From NCBI RefSeq assembly GCF_963675165.1, contig NC_087377.1, positions 9,813,122 through 9,877,121 on the forward strand: a stretch of DNA of 64,000 nt. Reading direction: 5' to 3'. A program made the translations under genes and the position numbers. Of the stretch, positions 40,333 through 52,866 are shown one piece after another; the stretch's first letter is position 1, and every line of letters starts with the position of its first letter. The DNA is from Halichondria panicea (Eukaryota > Porifera > Demospongiae > Suberitida > Halichondriidae). The notes under the pieces are model-generated. The model made no database searches, had not been told where the DNA came from, and was given only the letters and a program-made list of their open reading frames with translations.

Positions 40333-40545
40333 TACCTACTGTATAGCAGGTAATTTTTGAGGGACAAAATATTCGTGGTTCAGCAATAATTATTGTGACA
40401 TTTCGTGGGTAATATTTTTGTGGTTGCTGCTTGCACTGCAGGTAAAGGTAGGCAAGGTCGCTTCATTCGTGGGTAAATATTCGTAGTCTGAGCTCCAACC
40501 ACAAAACCACAAATATTTTGCCCCACGAAAAGGACCCTCTATTAT
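40333..40545. mobile_element. GGGTAATTTTT palindromic repeat, copy 1
   Basis: Starts tacctactgtatagcaggta and ends accctctatta, with inner words gcttgcactgcaggtaaagg and tcgcttcattcgtgggtaaa that recur almost unchanged at 52358-52578. Confidence 0.75.
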
Positions 40546-40708
40546 TCTCTCATAAAAAATCCGATTATTCTCATAAAAATCTGATGTTTCCCAAAAATTG
40601 CGACATAATACACTTATAGACAAAGTAAGGCGTAAACTTAAACACAGTACAAAACTGACACACGACATAATTAGTATAATCGTGTTTCTTAGTGTTATCT
40701 AATTCTTT

Positions 40709-40955
40709 AGAGTGGGTAATGATCGACCCGATGATTGTTGTTAAAAACAATAGATGCCAAACGTTTAAGTCTAAAATTAATGATGGCTGCAAGTCAGCAG
40801 AGCTTTGCAGCTACCAATAGCTAGCGTTCTAGAAAAGTGCAGAGCTAACTACTAAGTAGAGTAGCAACACTCGGTGAACAAGTTTTGCTACGAACTCTTC
40901 TGAAAAGGCTGCAATGGCATTCCAAGTAAACAAAACTAGGCATAACTCGTACCGA
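40709..40955 (+). repeat. Dispersed repeat shared with 60594-60870
   Basis: Shares agagtgggtaatgatcgacc, tagctagcgttctag, agtagagtagcaacactcgg and aaaggctgcaatggcattcc with the later copy in the same orientation and order. Function unknown. Confidence 0.75.
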
Positions 40956-41084
40956 GGGCTGCGCAAGAGTAGATAATAGTGTTGAACTGATAGTAACAGC
41001 ATTTTCCTGCTCCTGTGTCATCACTTGAGCAGGAAAATGCTGTTACTATTAGTTCAACACTATTATCTACTCTTGGGCAGCCCT
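40956..41084. mobile_element. Near-perfect hairpin, about 55-bp arms
   Basis: gagtagataatagtgttgaa and tagtaacagcattttcctgc on the left are mirrored by gcaggaaaatgctgttacta and ttcaacactattatctactc on the right, around a short loop. It lies about 370 bp upstream of RTK B. Confidence 0.8.
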
Positions 41085-41456
41085 TGGCCTGCGCAAATTT
41101 CATTATTGCGCATTTGCAGAAATAGAAGTATGACAGCAAGATCGTGTTTTTGAAGGTAGGAAGAAGAGATCTGTAGAGACAAATTTATACTCATCACATT
41201 AGGTATATTGAGGAGGCCATACTTCAGCCGGAATATAATATTAGGCTGCATATGCTCTTCTTTAATTGCCTTATGACATGTAGCCTTAAACACACTTGTT
41301 TTTAAAAGTGTCGGCTATAATGCAAATTAAACCAGCTAGTTCGTTTGCAATTAAGAATCATGTTTCTACCTGTATATATATACACTGGATATGCTTGTTT
41401 TGAATAATCACTCACCATAATTATGCGTTTCCATTGTAACACCCCACAGAGACAAG

Positions 41457-44400
41457 ATGTCATTTTTTGTTTTGTTGACTGTCTTCATTGCTGTTGTAGC
41501 AGCTAACGAATGTGATAAAAGTGAGTGCACTCAACGAGTTGAACTATTGTCGATATAATTATACATGAAATGTGGTCGACCCTAGCAATTGTTGTCATGA
41601 GAAATATAATTTTATTCATGAGCAGTTTAATACCGTACCCTAGCTAACTCTGGCAGCTTATATAATTAAACTGAGTTGTTTTGCAGATGCGTTTGTGACC
41701 AATCCCTTAAGTATGGAGGCTCGTCTTGGAGATTTTGTGAATTTCACTTGTGATATAAGTACAGATACATTTTTGCATCGGACCTTCAGGCATTACATGA
41801 TAAATGGAGTCCCCCGCGATTTCAACACTTTCTCTGATGGAAATGATATGTCAGTTATCTATATCGAGTGCTCGAGTATCATGTGCATAATGTTGTTGTC
41901 TTCTACACTACAGGTATTATAGACGAGCTATAGGTGGTAATGGTAGTGTGGTTAACACTCTCTTAATTGAAGGAGTACAGCCGTACCATGCTGGACAATA
42001 TCAGTGCTTTGCTACCTCTGATGGAACTAATTGCATTCGGTTTTTTTCCGCAAAAGCTACCTTAAGTATAATCGGTGAGTAAGATCCGGTTACATTTAGC
42101 ATTGCCACACATGTATGTTAAATATCACTGTTTATTCTCTGCCTCAGGTGAGCCTGTTATCGATTCTCCCACGGCGGAGTTTAGTGGTTTTACTCTGGCA
42201 AACCTCAGTGTTATCCTCACTATAACTGGTACCACCCCTACCGTGCAAGTGTACAGGGAGGGAGTCCTAATCGACAACCCTAGAGTGAAGATATGCTTTG
42301 CTAATACACAGTTTGAGATGATCATCAGTGACCTGCAACGGTCAGATGCTGGACAATACAGAATTGTGGCCACTAATCATTTCGATATGGCGGAAACTAC
42401 TATCACAGTTGTACCAATTGGTAAGCAATTCTGTACATGTTATAATTATGTGATGTGCATGTGGACTTTGTTGTCGATTTTCAATACATGATTGCAATGG
42501 CCTCCTGAGTGCTTGCATTTCTTGTGCATGTGTGCATGGTTGTTGTAGTAAAATATTTCTAATTGGCTGAAGTTTTGTATCTTCGCAATAATTCCAGTTC
42601 CCTGAAAGCACAGCAATTTGTGTGCAATTAACTGCATGTTACAAGCATTTTATTTAACTGCATGGGCATGAGGTATCTATGTGTTATAGTGTCCCAAAGC
42701 TCGAGGGCTTTAACCCGAGGGATGAGGGACACTATAACCATAGGTACCGAATGCACATGTTCTAACTGATTTAGATCCCAAAACCTATTGGCTATACTAG
42801 AAATGCACTAGCTTAGCAACAGTCAACCTATATAAACAGCCAACCTAGCGACTGCATCATTATTCTTTTGAAAACTAATATCTGAAGTTGGCATCTCTGT
42901 GTCTCTACTAAATCTGTGGTCTCTATTCAAGTCAACCCTGTTCCTCCACCTCAGTTTGATGGACAAAATTATAGTCCTAGCTCCACCCACAAAACGGAAA
43001 CATCCAGCTCCTCCCCCAGTTTTGCAGCAAACAAGCCCATTACACTTCCCAAGAAACGAGCGGCTCGTACTACTCTCACAAAGCGAAAGGAGGACACATA
43101 TAAGCTATAATTTGCAGCAAACAAGCCCAGCAAACGAGCGGCTCCTATACTACTCTTGAACAAAGCGAAAGGAACTTTAGGAAGAAGCCAAAGCTATAGA
43201 ATCCCAGCACTTCCATACATCCAGCTCCTCCCCCATGCAGCCTTGCAGCAAAAAAGCACAGCACACTGCCCAAAAAACAAGCGTCTCCTACTACTTTCGA
43301 ACAAAGCCAAAAAAAGAAACTAGAGCTTCTCTCTTTCATTCTAGTTTTGTTATTATAAAATTATTACTAGACAAAGCATCTAGCTACAATAATTTTTATG
43401 TTATTACATGTGTATCTTCTTGTAAATCACAATACAATGTACAATGTTGTAGTTTGTAGCCCAGAGCAATCTATAGTACCGGTACTATAGCTCATAGTTC
43501 CCTGCAAAATACACTCAAATGGGATCTAATGCATGTTTAGACCAAGTGCCCACTGGGTCAATTAGATTGATATAAAAAGCACATCTGCTCTAGCTCGTCA
43601 ATGCTATACAAACATGGACAGCCGACAATATTTATAGTTATATGTCTAAAGGGCACAAAAGTGATAATTTGTTCATTATAATTATATTATCCCATTTTAT
43701 GTCGTAACTGCTCCCTTTAAAATTAAGGCAGTTTTTGGTACTTTCAAAAGCAGCGATACAATGTTTGTGTCACTGGTTGAAAGTCTCTGTTTTTCCTGCA
43801 GGTCCTGATCGTCCTGTGGTGGACCTAATGGACGCGCAGGTGTCTGCCTATGGGACAGCTGCCACTCTCACCTGCTCCATTCAGACTGAGGCACAAGAAG
43901 ATTTTGTGGAATTTTTCTGGAGAGATACACAGGTAGCTAATCTGTCATGCAAATGAACACTGTATTTTTAATGTCTTTAGTGTAGGTGGGTTTCAATCCT
44001 ACTCCGTCCTGTAGTTTGCTTAAATTAGGATACGTGTACATACCATATGTACTTGATTAAACGCCCATCTCGTTTAAACCCCATGGTAAAAAGCTCTGTT
44101 TTTGTCAATAAACGCCCATGTTAAATAATCACCCGTGTATGGGGCGTGGCACTGTGGGTGGAGCTGAATTAGCACATGGAACCAGTTGCAAGCATGGCAG
44201 CATAGAATAATAAACTAATGATGGCAGAGAGAGAGATACCGGCACAGAGAGAGAAACCCACTCCTATACGACTTAAGAGCTGAGAGCAGCCAAAAAGAGC
44301 ATAATATAACTGCTGCTGTGCAAGAGTTTGGAGTAGACATGGCCAATAAACGCCCATTTCGAATAAGTACCCATCTCGTTTAAACACCCCCTCTACAGAC

Positions 44401-45637
44401 TTCGATATGAAATAAACGCCCGGGCGTTTAATTAAGTAAATATGGTATTCATTTTCCACATAGAATCGTGTCATCACTTCAAACAACAAATTCAGCATCT
44501 CATCTGACGCAATGTCCAGTACACTGACTATCAATTCTTTCACAAGCAACTTCACTGGAGGGTACACCTGTGTGGCCAACAACTCTCGTGGCACTGCCTC
44601 CAAACTTATCATGCTCTTTGGTATAATACTGTTGCATGGCATAGCTACATGTATGTTGAATTCTGTTTTGTGCAATCGCTGTGCAATGGCTTTGAATTTT
44701 GTGGAGTATACTTTGTCTGTCATTAGAAGATGTGTGCTTGTCATTGTTTTCTCTCACAGGCCCACCAGCTCTTGTTACAAATATTCTTATATTTGGAACT
44801 AGTAGTAGTCGTCAGAGAACAGTCACTTGGCAACAGCCCGGCAACTCAATGGAGCCCATTCAGAAGCACTTGATCTTGATATACAGGTTTGTGAAATGGA
44901 TACATTTTTGTTTAGATTTACCTGCAACAAGAAAGCTAATACTATTTCTATACTCATATTGACTTAAATTGTACGCACATGTCCCTTACAGAGAGGGTGA
45001 GGATGTAGCAGATATGCGTAGAGAGGAAAACAGTTCCTCCCTCACTGCCGATGGGGTGATGTACTCTTATTACCTGACCGACCTCAACCCTGGAAGCTTT
45101 GAGCTCACTGTCACTCCCATATCTGTAGTCGGAGATAACACCGTGCTGGGGCCGGAGAGTGCAAGGAAAATGTTTTCTGTTGGTGAGTGGCCATCTCTAT
45201 ACATGTCAGTTGTCACCATGAATTTCCACAATCAGCAGTACTTCCCCCAACACTATATTGTATAGGTTTACTCATGCAAGAGGGGTGTACAGCTATATAC
45301 GCCCCTCGGGCTCGAGTTGTTATTAGCTGTACATCCCTCTTACATGACGTTATATAACCTATACTTATTGCTGATTGTGTAATAATATCATCTATCAGAT
45401 GGCAGGCTTCTACCCTACTACATTGGGGATTTGCCACACATTAAAAGCAATACAAGCTAATAGGGTGATGGGCCGGTGCATGAATGCATGCTGCTTTCAC
45501 TTGAATCAGACTACATTTTGGGTAATATTATATCATCCAAGTAAATTGACCTCATCCTGGGTGGGATTGATAATACCCCGGCATGTACTACATTTACCTC
45601 TCGAGGCGTAGGCACGAGGGATACGGTAAAGCGACTG

Positions 45638-45685
<48 letters not shown>

Positions 45686-47638
45686 GTGTATTCCAGTTGT
45701 CTGCTCGACAGTTGCAATACGACGAAAACTAATAGCTTCGTAATTCTATAGGCTTCTATATTGCCACGTTCTTTTGGATTTTGATTCGTGGATTTGCACT
45801 TTCTCGAGTAATGGCTGAGTTTTGAAAGCTGGTTGCAGTCTCTTTAGAATTTTTATAGTGTCAAAAACTGATATTCATTCTTACAACAGTGCTATACAAT
45901 CCTTCTTTAATGTCTGACCACAATGAGCAATATCTGCTTCATCTTCTCTTTTCTTCATCAGCATTGTTGGAAGAAGGCAGTGATTAATTGATCTACTGTG
46001 GTTCTTTTTCTGCTCATTCTAACTCAGCTACTAGAAAATTTTTTTGTTCAGGAGTGTGAACAAGACCTCTCGGCTGTTGCTGCTACTGATTGCGCCGCAG
46101 ACGCCCCTGCATGGTCGAGAGATGAGTTCATGAGTTAATCACAACCTTTCATGTTTATTGCATTCTTCGAGACCACAAATACATGGGCTTGATAAGTTTC
46201 GATAATGGTTTTGTCGCAGTAGGTATAATTACGAAGTCCTGACTCTCTCGGGCCTCGGCCACCATAATGTTGTGGTTGTGCTTATGGTATTTATACACTG
46301 TCAGTCTGAGGAAATGTAGTAAATTGAAAAGAATAGTAGCAATAATTATTAGTGAGATAATCTACCAAGCAGTCTGCCCTAAGACCCCCAAGTTTTCAGT
46401 ATTTGCAAGACAAGACAGGAAATACATACCACAAGTATTTTAATGGTATTCATAAGGATGACATCACAAAAACATTGTTTTATAATGAAATTCATAATTA
46501 TATAATGAGATTCATAATGATGACACAATAAAACTCTGTCAGATTGTAGTGAAGGGTGATTTTTTCTGAATTTCCAAAGCTCATAACACAGACCATTTAC
46601 TGAACTAGAACCTGTTACTAGGAGATAAATTAGTTCAATATGGAATGTATTGACTCAGCAAGTTTGGACTGGATTGAGATAGTGTGAACAGCTTGCGCAA
46701 ACTCTCAAAGTTAGCTCATTCTGAATAGTCTCTGTGGTTGGTGGAACTCATGGCTGCATATCTCCAGATGTGAAAGGAACCAGTGACTGCCTAAAGTATC
46801 AACTAGTGCATCTGATGCATGTGCATGCTTAGCAGCAAACTAGAAGGCTTCAAGTCATTCATGAAGTGTTCTATGCTATTGCCAAGTTGTGTATTTATTT
46901 CAAAGTTTGTGTAACTGCTTTGCAAACACCATTCATTTGTATGGCATTTACCTTGATTATGTTGTAATTTAGATCCTTTTGATTTGATCAACCAATTTTT
47001 AGCTTGCTACGTTGATGGTGAACAGCTTGCTCAAACTCTCGAACTTTCCGCAATCGTTTTCACAACTTAATGCCAGTTTGACCCAAATTCATATTTTAAA
47101 GTGTTTATCGTATGTTAAACTGTCTTCTTATTACATATTTCAACTTAGATAGCTCTAAAAACCTTTACTTTTATCAGAAACAAAGAAAAACTGTTTTCAT
47201 TAATATATTCATGAGGCAACTTGTAGCACTTCCTGTCTTACAACATTTGGGGTCTTAGGGCAGACTGAAGGTCTATATTTGTGAATCCAAAGCAAGCTAG
47301 AAGATAATAAACTTAAAATTCCACTGAAGATGTGATAATAATTATCACATCTTCAGTGGAATTTTAAGTTAATTTATCCATAAGAAATGGTTGCTAAGCC
47401 TTCGAGAATAATATAAGTTATACAATCTTACACAAAAAAGCCGATAATTACCGAGTTTTTATCCATTATACTGTAGCAATTTGCCCTGCTATCTTGGATT
47501 ACAATACAATGGAAAGTTTGTTGACAAATGAAACTATTGCAACTTACACTTGTAATGACGGATTCAGCCTTGCTGGAAATCCTAATAGGATATATGATAC
47601 TGGAAAGTGGACAGGCGCGGAACCTATGTGTATAGAAA
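41457..47638 (+). CDS. RTK B, ectodomain exons (Ig x3, FN3, sushi)
   Basis: The start at 41457 opens a signal peptide (MSFFVLLTVFIAVVAA). Exons 41457-41520, 41687-41849, 41914-42074, 42148-42420, 43802-43932, 44464-44620, 44760-44886, 44992-45182, 47477-47638 are in phase with GT-AG borders. They encode three Ig-like domains (FVNFTCDIS to HAGQYQCFAT; LQRSDAGQYRIVA; TLTCSIQT to GGYTCVANNSRG), an FN3 module (RTVTWQQPGNS) and one sushi domain (AICPAILDY, TYTCNDGFSLAG, KWTGAEPMC). Combined with the exons from 47850 the coding length is 2,796 nt, exactly 932 codons with stop. That exact frame is strong support for the model. Ligand unknown; Ig-bearing sponge receptor kinases are known from other demosponges. 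Confidence 0.88.
42672..42748. repeat. Small palindrome
   Basis: Arms of about 23 bp (ggtatctatgtgttatagtg and cactataaccataggtacc), in the RTK B intron after the second Ig domain. Confidence 0.65.
44041..44447. mobile_element. 407-bp MITE with AAACGCCC ends
   Basis: Left end taccatatgtacttgattaa, right end ttaattaagtaaatatggta, each followed inward by acgccc or its complement. Internal aaacgccc motifs repeat. It occupies the intron that splits the third Ig domain of RTK B. Confidence 0.8.
45260..45364. repeat. Palindromic element
   Basis: gtataggttt...gcaagaggggtgtacagc is mirrored by gctgtacatccctcttacat...aacctatac around a CG-rich centre. It lies in an RTK B intron. Confidence 0.65.
45605..45830 (+). 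repeat. Dispersed GAGG-ATACGGTA repeat with GT microsatellite
   Basis: Begins aggcgtaggcacgagggata, contains an uninterrupted (GT)n run at 45640-45682 and ends near attttgattcgtggatttgc. Related copies lie at 31610-31760, 39544-39760 and, reversed, 60865-61050. Confidence 0.6.
46371..47266. mobile_element. About 900-bp element with inverted ends
   Basis: agtctgccctaagacc at the left and ggtcttagggcagact at the right are inverted copies. Inner parts show further imperfect inversion (acttcctgtctta on the right against aagacaggaaata on the left). It lies in the large intron before the sushi exon of RTK B. No transposase frame. Confidence 0.65.
47310..47370. repeat. Perfect 61-bp palindrome
   Basis: Two 30-bp arms with no mismatch around a single central base; the left arm contains ccactgaagatgtgataat. 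It lies 107 bp before the sushi exon of RTK B. Confidence 0.9.
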
Positions 47639-47849
47639 GTATAAGCCCTACATTACTGGGTCATAACCTGAAGCTATACTTGTCTATAACTGTCACAAGG
47701 ATAACTGTGCAGTGCTCTTAAAATTGTCTATAATAATATAATATAATTATATTGGTGTTGAGTTCCTTGAAGGTTCCTACGGCATGTGCATGTGTACATA
47801 ATTGTTCATCGCTATACCTCAAATGTTTACACACATGCGGTGCCTGGAG

Positions 47850-50800
47850 GTGTGTCCAACTCGGTGATAATTAGCGTCATCGTTATCGTGGTTGTGGCTG
47901 CTCTTGCTCTACTGGCGATAGTGTGCTGTGTGTGTATTAGAAGGTCGAAACAAAACAAACTAGAAATGCCAATAACATCTACTATAAGGTGAGTTCTTTG
48001 TGCTACTAAGAGTTGCCCTAGCTAGCATTGTATGATTGCAGTATGCTCTTTATATAGACTAAGGAAGCTGTCTGATCGAAGTACTCTTATGGGTAAGCAG
48101 CATAAATATTATGCTGTGTATGGATATTCAAATATTTATTCTGCAGATTATCAAATGGGAGAGATTGTGAAGAATGTTCCAGAATCAATGAGAATTCCTA
48201 GATCCAATCTGAAACTGCAAGATGCAGTCGGTCAAGGTAACTACTAAGTGCCTACAAGGGCTTTATAAGCCTTTGGTACATACCATGCAATATAATGAGC
48301 CATTTTGGCCGAGTTTAATTTCCATCTCTGTCTCTGGCAGTTTATAATCACTTTATTCCTATCATCTAGGAGCCTTTGGGATTGTTTACAAAGGACTACT
48401 AATGGACTGGAACAATGTTGCCATAAGAGTCGTGGCTTTGAAGACACTAAAAGGTAGCTAAACACATTTCATATTACAAGTTTTGATGCATACAATTACA
48501 AGAACAATGTTCACCACCTTCCAGGTCTGTTCACTCCGAATGACGTACAGAGCATGGTGAGGGAGATCACTAAGATGCAAGAGTTCCACCACCCTCACGT
48601 CATGCCTCTTATTGGGGCATGTCTAGATGCTGGATCCGGTATTTCCATGGTGATGCCATATATGACCAACGGGAGTCTACTAAACTACTTGAAGAAAGAG
48701 AGGTGCAATTTAGATTTGACAGAGAGAGAGGATTCTGACGAGGTACAATAGCAGCCCTAATAATTATGATCAAAGCATAATTATAACCGTCCCAAGAGCG
48801 GCATCTTTTAGTATATTGGTCACTCAATTTCGACTGAACGTATGGTCTGACTCTTTGTTTAGAGCGGTACTTTGGTTTTGTCAACCATACCACATTGGTT
48901 AACCATGGTATAACGTTTGTAGGTATTTTCTGTCAGGAAGTTATTGTTGAAGATGTGTCATCAGATTGCTCTTGGAATGGCATATCTTGCACAGCACAAG
49001 TTTGTCCATCGAGATCTGGCTTCCAGGAACTGCATGTGAGTCTGTGCATACATGTGCTGCATGCAATCGTGTGTAACGCAGCTATTCATCTCATGCATGC
49101 ATGTGCTCAGGTCACAGCAAAATTACTATCGTAGTTAACCGTCGAACCGCCCATATCAAGTAACCGCCCACCACCTACTTTCCTGAAAGTCCTTTATAGA
49201 CCTGGTTGCAATCGTAGAAGCGACCCATCATTGATGCTTATAATTGGGTCAAAGGTCAACATGATGCAAGATTTTCACTATGCAGCTAGCTCAGAAACGT
49301 GTACTTTAAAGTATTATTATACTAGCTATAGACCTATGCAACATTGTTCGATTTATAGAACAAAATCAAGATGAAACTGAACACCAGAACACCAACATGC
49401 TCATGGTCTACTTCTAGCTCAGACCCCTTTCTCTTTTGTGGCAGAGTTTTTTCTGTAATCTGTAACTGTGCAGAAGATGGAGCTGTGTCCTTTTCACAGA
49501 AAGCCAGCATAACTCTCGATCTCTTGGATGGGTGCTTGCACGGTTCAGTAGCCACACAATCAACTATCTTGTGCAGCCTAAAATAAATGTAGTAATCTAC
49601 GATAATTATATTGTAGGTTGGATTCAAATGGTGACCTCAAAGTGGGTGATTTTGGTCTTGCTGAGGATGTGTACAGTACTGGGTACTTCAGACAAATTGA
49701 TTCTGAGAGGGTCAAACTGCCGTATAAATGGTTGGCACTGGAGAGTTTAAACGATGCCATCTTCAACGAGAAGACGGACGTAGTACGTTACTTAATGCTC
49801 TAACAGATTTTGCTATACATGTAGAATCTGATGCTCTATAGACTTCAGTGTTATGAGCCACCAACAATTTTGCTTCACATTATATTTGTCTATAATTATA
49901 GTGGTCATATGGTGTGACCATGTGGGAGGTATTCAGTGGCGGCCGAACCCCCTACCCTGGAGTGGACCCAATGTCTCTAGTGGCTCTACTCAGAGAGGGC
50001 AGGAGATTGGAACCTCCCCAGAATACTGCTTGTTCTACAGAAATGTATTCACAGTCTTAATGAATTTCACCCTTAAAGTTACCGTATTGCAGTTATAGCG
50101 TTATAATTATTACTGAGTGACCAATTATAATAATGGGCGGTTTTCAATTTGGTGTCTCGGGCATGGCTGTAGCTATTACTTAGACGTATACGTTCCTATA
50201 ATTGTATGAAGCTTGCATGCTCCTTAATTAAGTTTCTTTTCCTATTCTTTTCTTCACCTGCTGAATTAAGGTGGCTGTTCCTTGTAATAATTATAGTTGT
50301 ATAGCAATAAAAGTTTGTGAAGTGCCGACTCAACAGGTTAAAGTACATGTATGTTTAGATTGAATTTGAGGGCAACAATTTGAGGCCAAACGATGAAGCC
50401 TTGGAGCGTTACAGTTTAAATCGTGCCCAACCTCGCTTGAAATTGGTGCATCAATTAATTATACGTAGTTGTGTAGAAATCCATTGACATTGGCTGTAAC
50501 TATACTGACCTGATTGTATTACTACAGGGTCTCATTAATGGCTAGATGTTGGTACGAGAAGTCTGAAGAGAGGCCATCATTCGATGAGCTAGCAGCTGAG
50601 TTGGAGAGAGCTCTGACCATCATGGTCGGCTACGTGGAACTAAACATGGAGCTAAAAGTTGCCATCCCCGAGGAGGAACTCAGTAAGCGATTGTGTTATT
50701 TCCTTTGAAACGGAGCTAGACGCTGTATTGGAGGCATTATTTTTGTTATCGTTGTTGCTTTAAGCAAGTTCAAACAGTTATAGACTACTAATGTTGATTT

Positions 50801-51162
50801 TGCATGTTATAGTTAAGATGTCCTGATTTTGTTTGTATTGAAATGTCCCAGGGAGAACTTTCCATGCCTATTGAAATTTTAGTCAGTTAGTGATGTCTTT
50901 GGTGTTCGACTGGTTGACACATTATCTTCTCCTTGCAGAGTATGACTACGTCCTCTCACCTGAAGGGCAGATGAATCTTGCCAAGGCTTCCACTGATGAG
51001 GTTGCCATGGATACAAATGGTGCATATGGGTTACGAGTCATAGATCAGTTACCAACTGAAGAAGTGGAACTTGTGGAGACCATTGTCACTTATGAAATAA
51101 GAAAAGATCTTGAACTGAATATGGAGCTAGTTTCTATAACTGAGGATGAACCCATGCAGTAA
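47850..51162 (+). CDS. RTK B, membrane segment, tyrosine kinase and tail
   Basis: Exons 47850-47988, 48058-48092, 48147-48236, 48370-48453, 48525-48742, 48923-49035, 49617-49782, 49902-50044, 50528-50682, 50939-51162. The membrane helix ([20 protein letters not shown]) and CCVCIRRSK border nearly match RTK A. Kinase motifs are complete: [58 protein letters not shown]. The tail has [17 protein letters not shown] and NGAYGLR. Eight consecutive exons have exactly the lengths of their RTK A counterparts (35, 90, 84, 218, 113, 166, 143, 155 nt), and some intronic sequence is alike, so the intracellular cassettes arose by duplication. The frame stops at DEPMQ, one exon earlier than in RTK A. Confidence 0.92.
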
Positions 51163-51837
51163 ACAATAATTAAAGGTGCAATAGCTACAAACTATAGGAT
51201 TGGCCAGTGGTTTACTATATAATTATATATGATAGAGCAATTTAAACTAATATTCAAACTGTCACAACTCATTGGTACAGCTGAATTCTACGGTCCTTGT
51301 GTATGTTATGTATGTGGGACATACAAGATAGTGTTTGTGTGTAGATTATAAAACTGCAATTTCTATAGCTATAATAATTATTATAGTTAAGCTGTTTTGC
51401 CTCTTATAAATAATCTTTAGGAGATTCTTAATTCACCAGTTTCCAAAAACCATAACATTACTCTGCATTCTTCTCAGATTTGCAAGTGCTTTCACAGATG
51501 ACTTCTCTGCATGAAGTCATTCGCCATCTTATGCATTCATGTACTCTACACAAACACCTCATGGCTATTTCTTAGATGTGTGTAGCTAATAAGACATAAT
51601 TTCTTGCTTGGCTAGCTATCTACCGTTATAAAGTGTTCAGAGCTAGCTCCTGCAGATCTCCATAATTTATTCATGTAAGTTGATTACATGCAAACTAACT
51701 AAGTATATATACCATGCATGCACTTCAAACACCACAGCTCTTTTTTAGGACTGCTGTCAAAGTAGCTGTTGCACATCTACAACCCCATGCAGCTTCACCT
51801 GCTCAGCTATATACTATTAATGAAACGTATATAATCC

Positions 51838-51934
51838 AGCCAAACAGTTACTGAATTGGCCAACCCTTTCAACAGTAAATCACAAGTACCACTGCGCAGT
51901 GGCTATTGAGGCACAAACTCGGTCAACACCACTG
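51838..51934 (+). pseudogene. Decayed last tail exon of RTK B
   Basis: Aligns by eye with the end of the last RTK A exon (gttattgaattggccgac against gttactgaattggccaac, then a matching ggctat and caacaccac), but has an in-frame TGA after GGCTAT and lacks the preceding tyrosine-rich part. The upstream donor gtaaac persists at 51160, inside the current stop context. It is probably a relic of a longer tail. Confidence 0.6.
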
Positions 51935-52357
51935 TATGGATTTGCTAATCTACCTCATAATAATTATGTAGACTAGATTTTTGTACAAAACTTTTGAACT
52001 TTATGTTGTTGTATTTTTGGTGTCAATCGTATCATTCGTATGGTTATTTAGCAAACAACAACAAATAATTACGTAGAGTGAAATTCACCCCTTCTGATGG
52101 CGTTGAAACGCTATATATATAATTATGTAGGACAGACTGGTATAATTTATATAGGTTATTATGTATAATTATAATTATATGTAGTCACTGCATGTATAGT
52201 TATAGTGACACTCTTTTTCCTTTGACATTAACGATAATTATATTATAGTGTTGATTGTTATATAAACACGTAATAGTTTGCATATGACAATTCTTGTATG
52301 TATAGGTAATATGAACAACATCATTATTGTATTGATAAGTAAGTTCAAGAGTACATT

Positions 52358-52578
52358 TACCGCGCGTATAGCGGGTAATTTTTGGGGGACAAAAATAATA
52401 TTCGTGGTTCAGCAACATTGAGACATTTTGTGGGTAATATTTTTGTGGATGGAGCTTGCACTGCAGGTAAAGGTAGGCATGCAAGGTCGCTTCATTCGTG
52501 GGTAAATATTCGTGGTCATACCTTCAACCACGAAAACCACGATTATTTTGCCCCACAAAAATTACCCTCTATACGGTA
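52358..52578. mobile_element. GGGTAATTTTT palindromic repeat, copy 2
   Basis: Ends taccgcgcgtatagcgggta and accctctatacggta are inverted. The interior matches 40333-40545 in order and orientation. Confidence 0.8.
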
Positions 52579-52866
52579 ATTAATGTGACTACTAAAAATG
52601 TATAAAGTGAGTAAAAACTAAATCTCAAACAATCATGCTATCAAGTTTATCTCACTTGACCAACCATAGGCCTGGTTGGAGGGCGGAGTACCTGAATGTA
52701 ATACCAAGGATTGAAATTCAGAAAACATAATTATAGTAAGCTACCTGTTCATAAGCCTGATTAGAAACCAATTGACTTTCTCGTGTTGAAGTCACTTTTG
52801 CCATGCTGGCAGCCTTAATTCGTATGGGATACATCATAATTATCATTTAATGGATTTTTTTCTCAC

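Noticed and set aside
42899-43339. Frames over repeated cagctcctcccccag / gcagcaaacaagccc units
   Set aside because: Imperfect local repeats in an RTK B intron; the frames change between units and no gene signature appears.
44169-44744. 191-codon minus-strand frame
   Set aside because: Antisense to an Ig exon of RTK B and a MITE; the plus-strand exons have exact phase and domain support.
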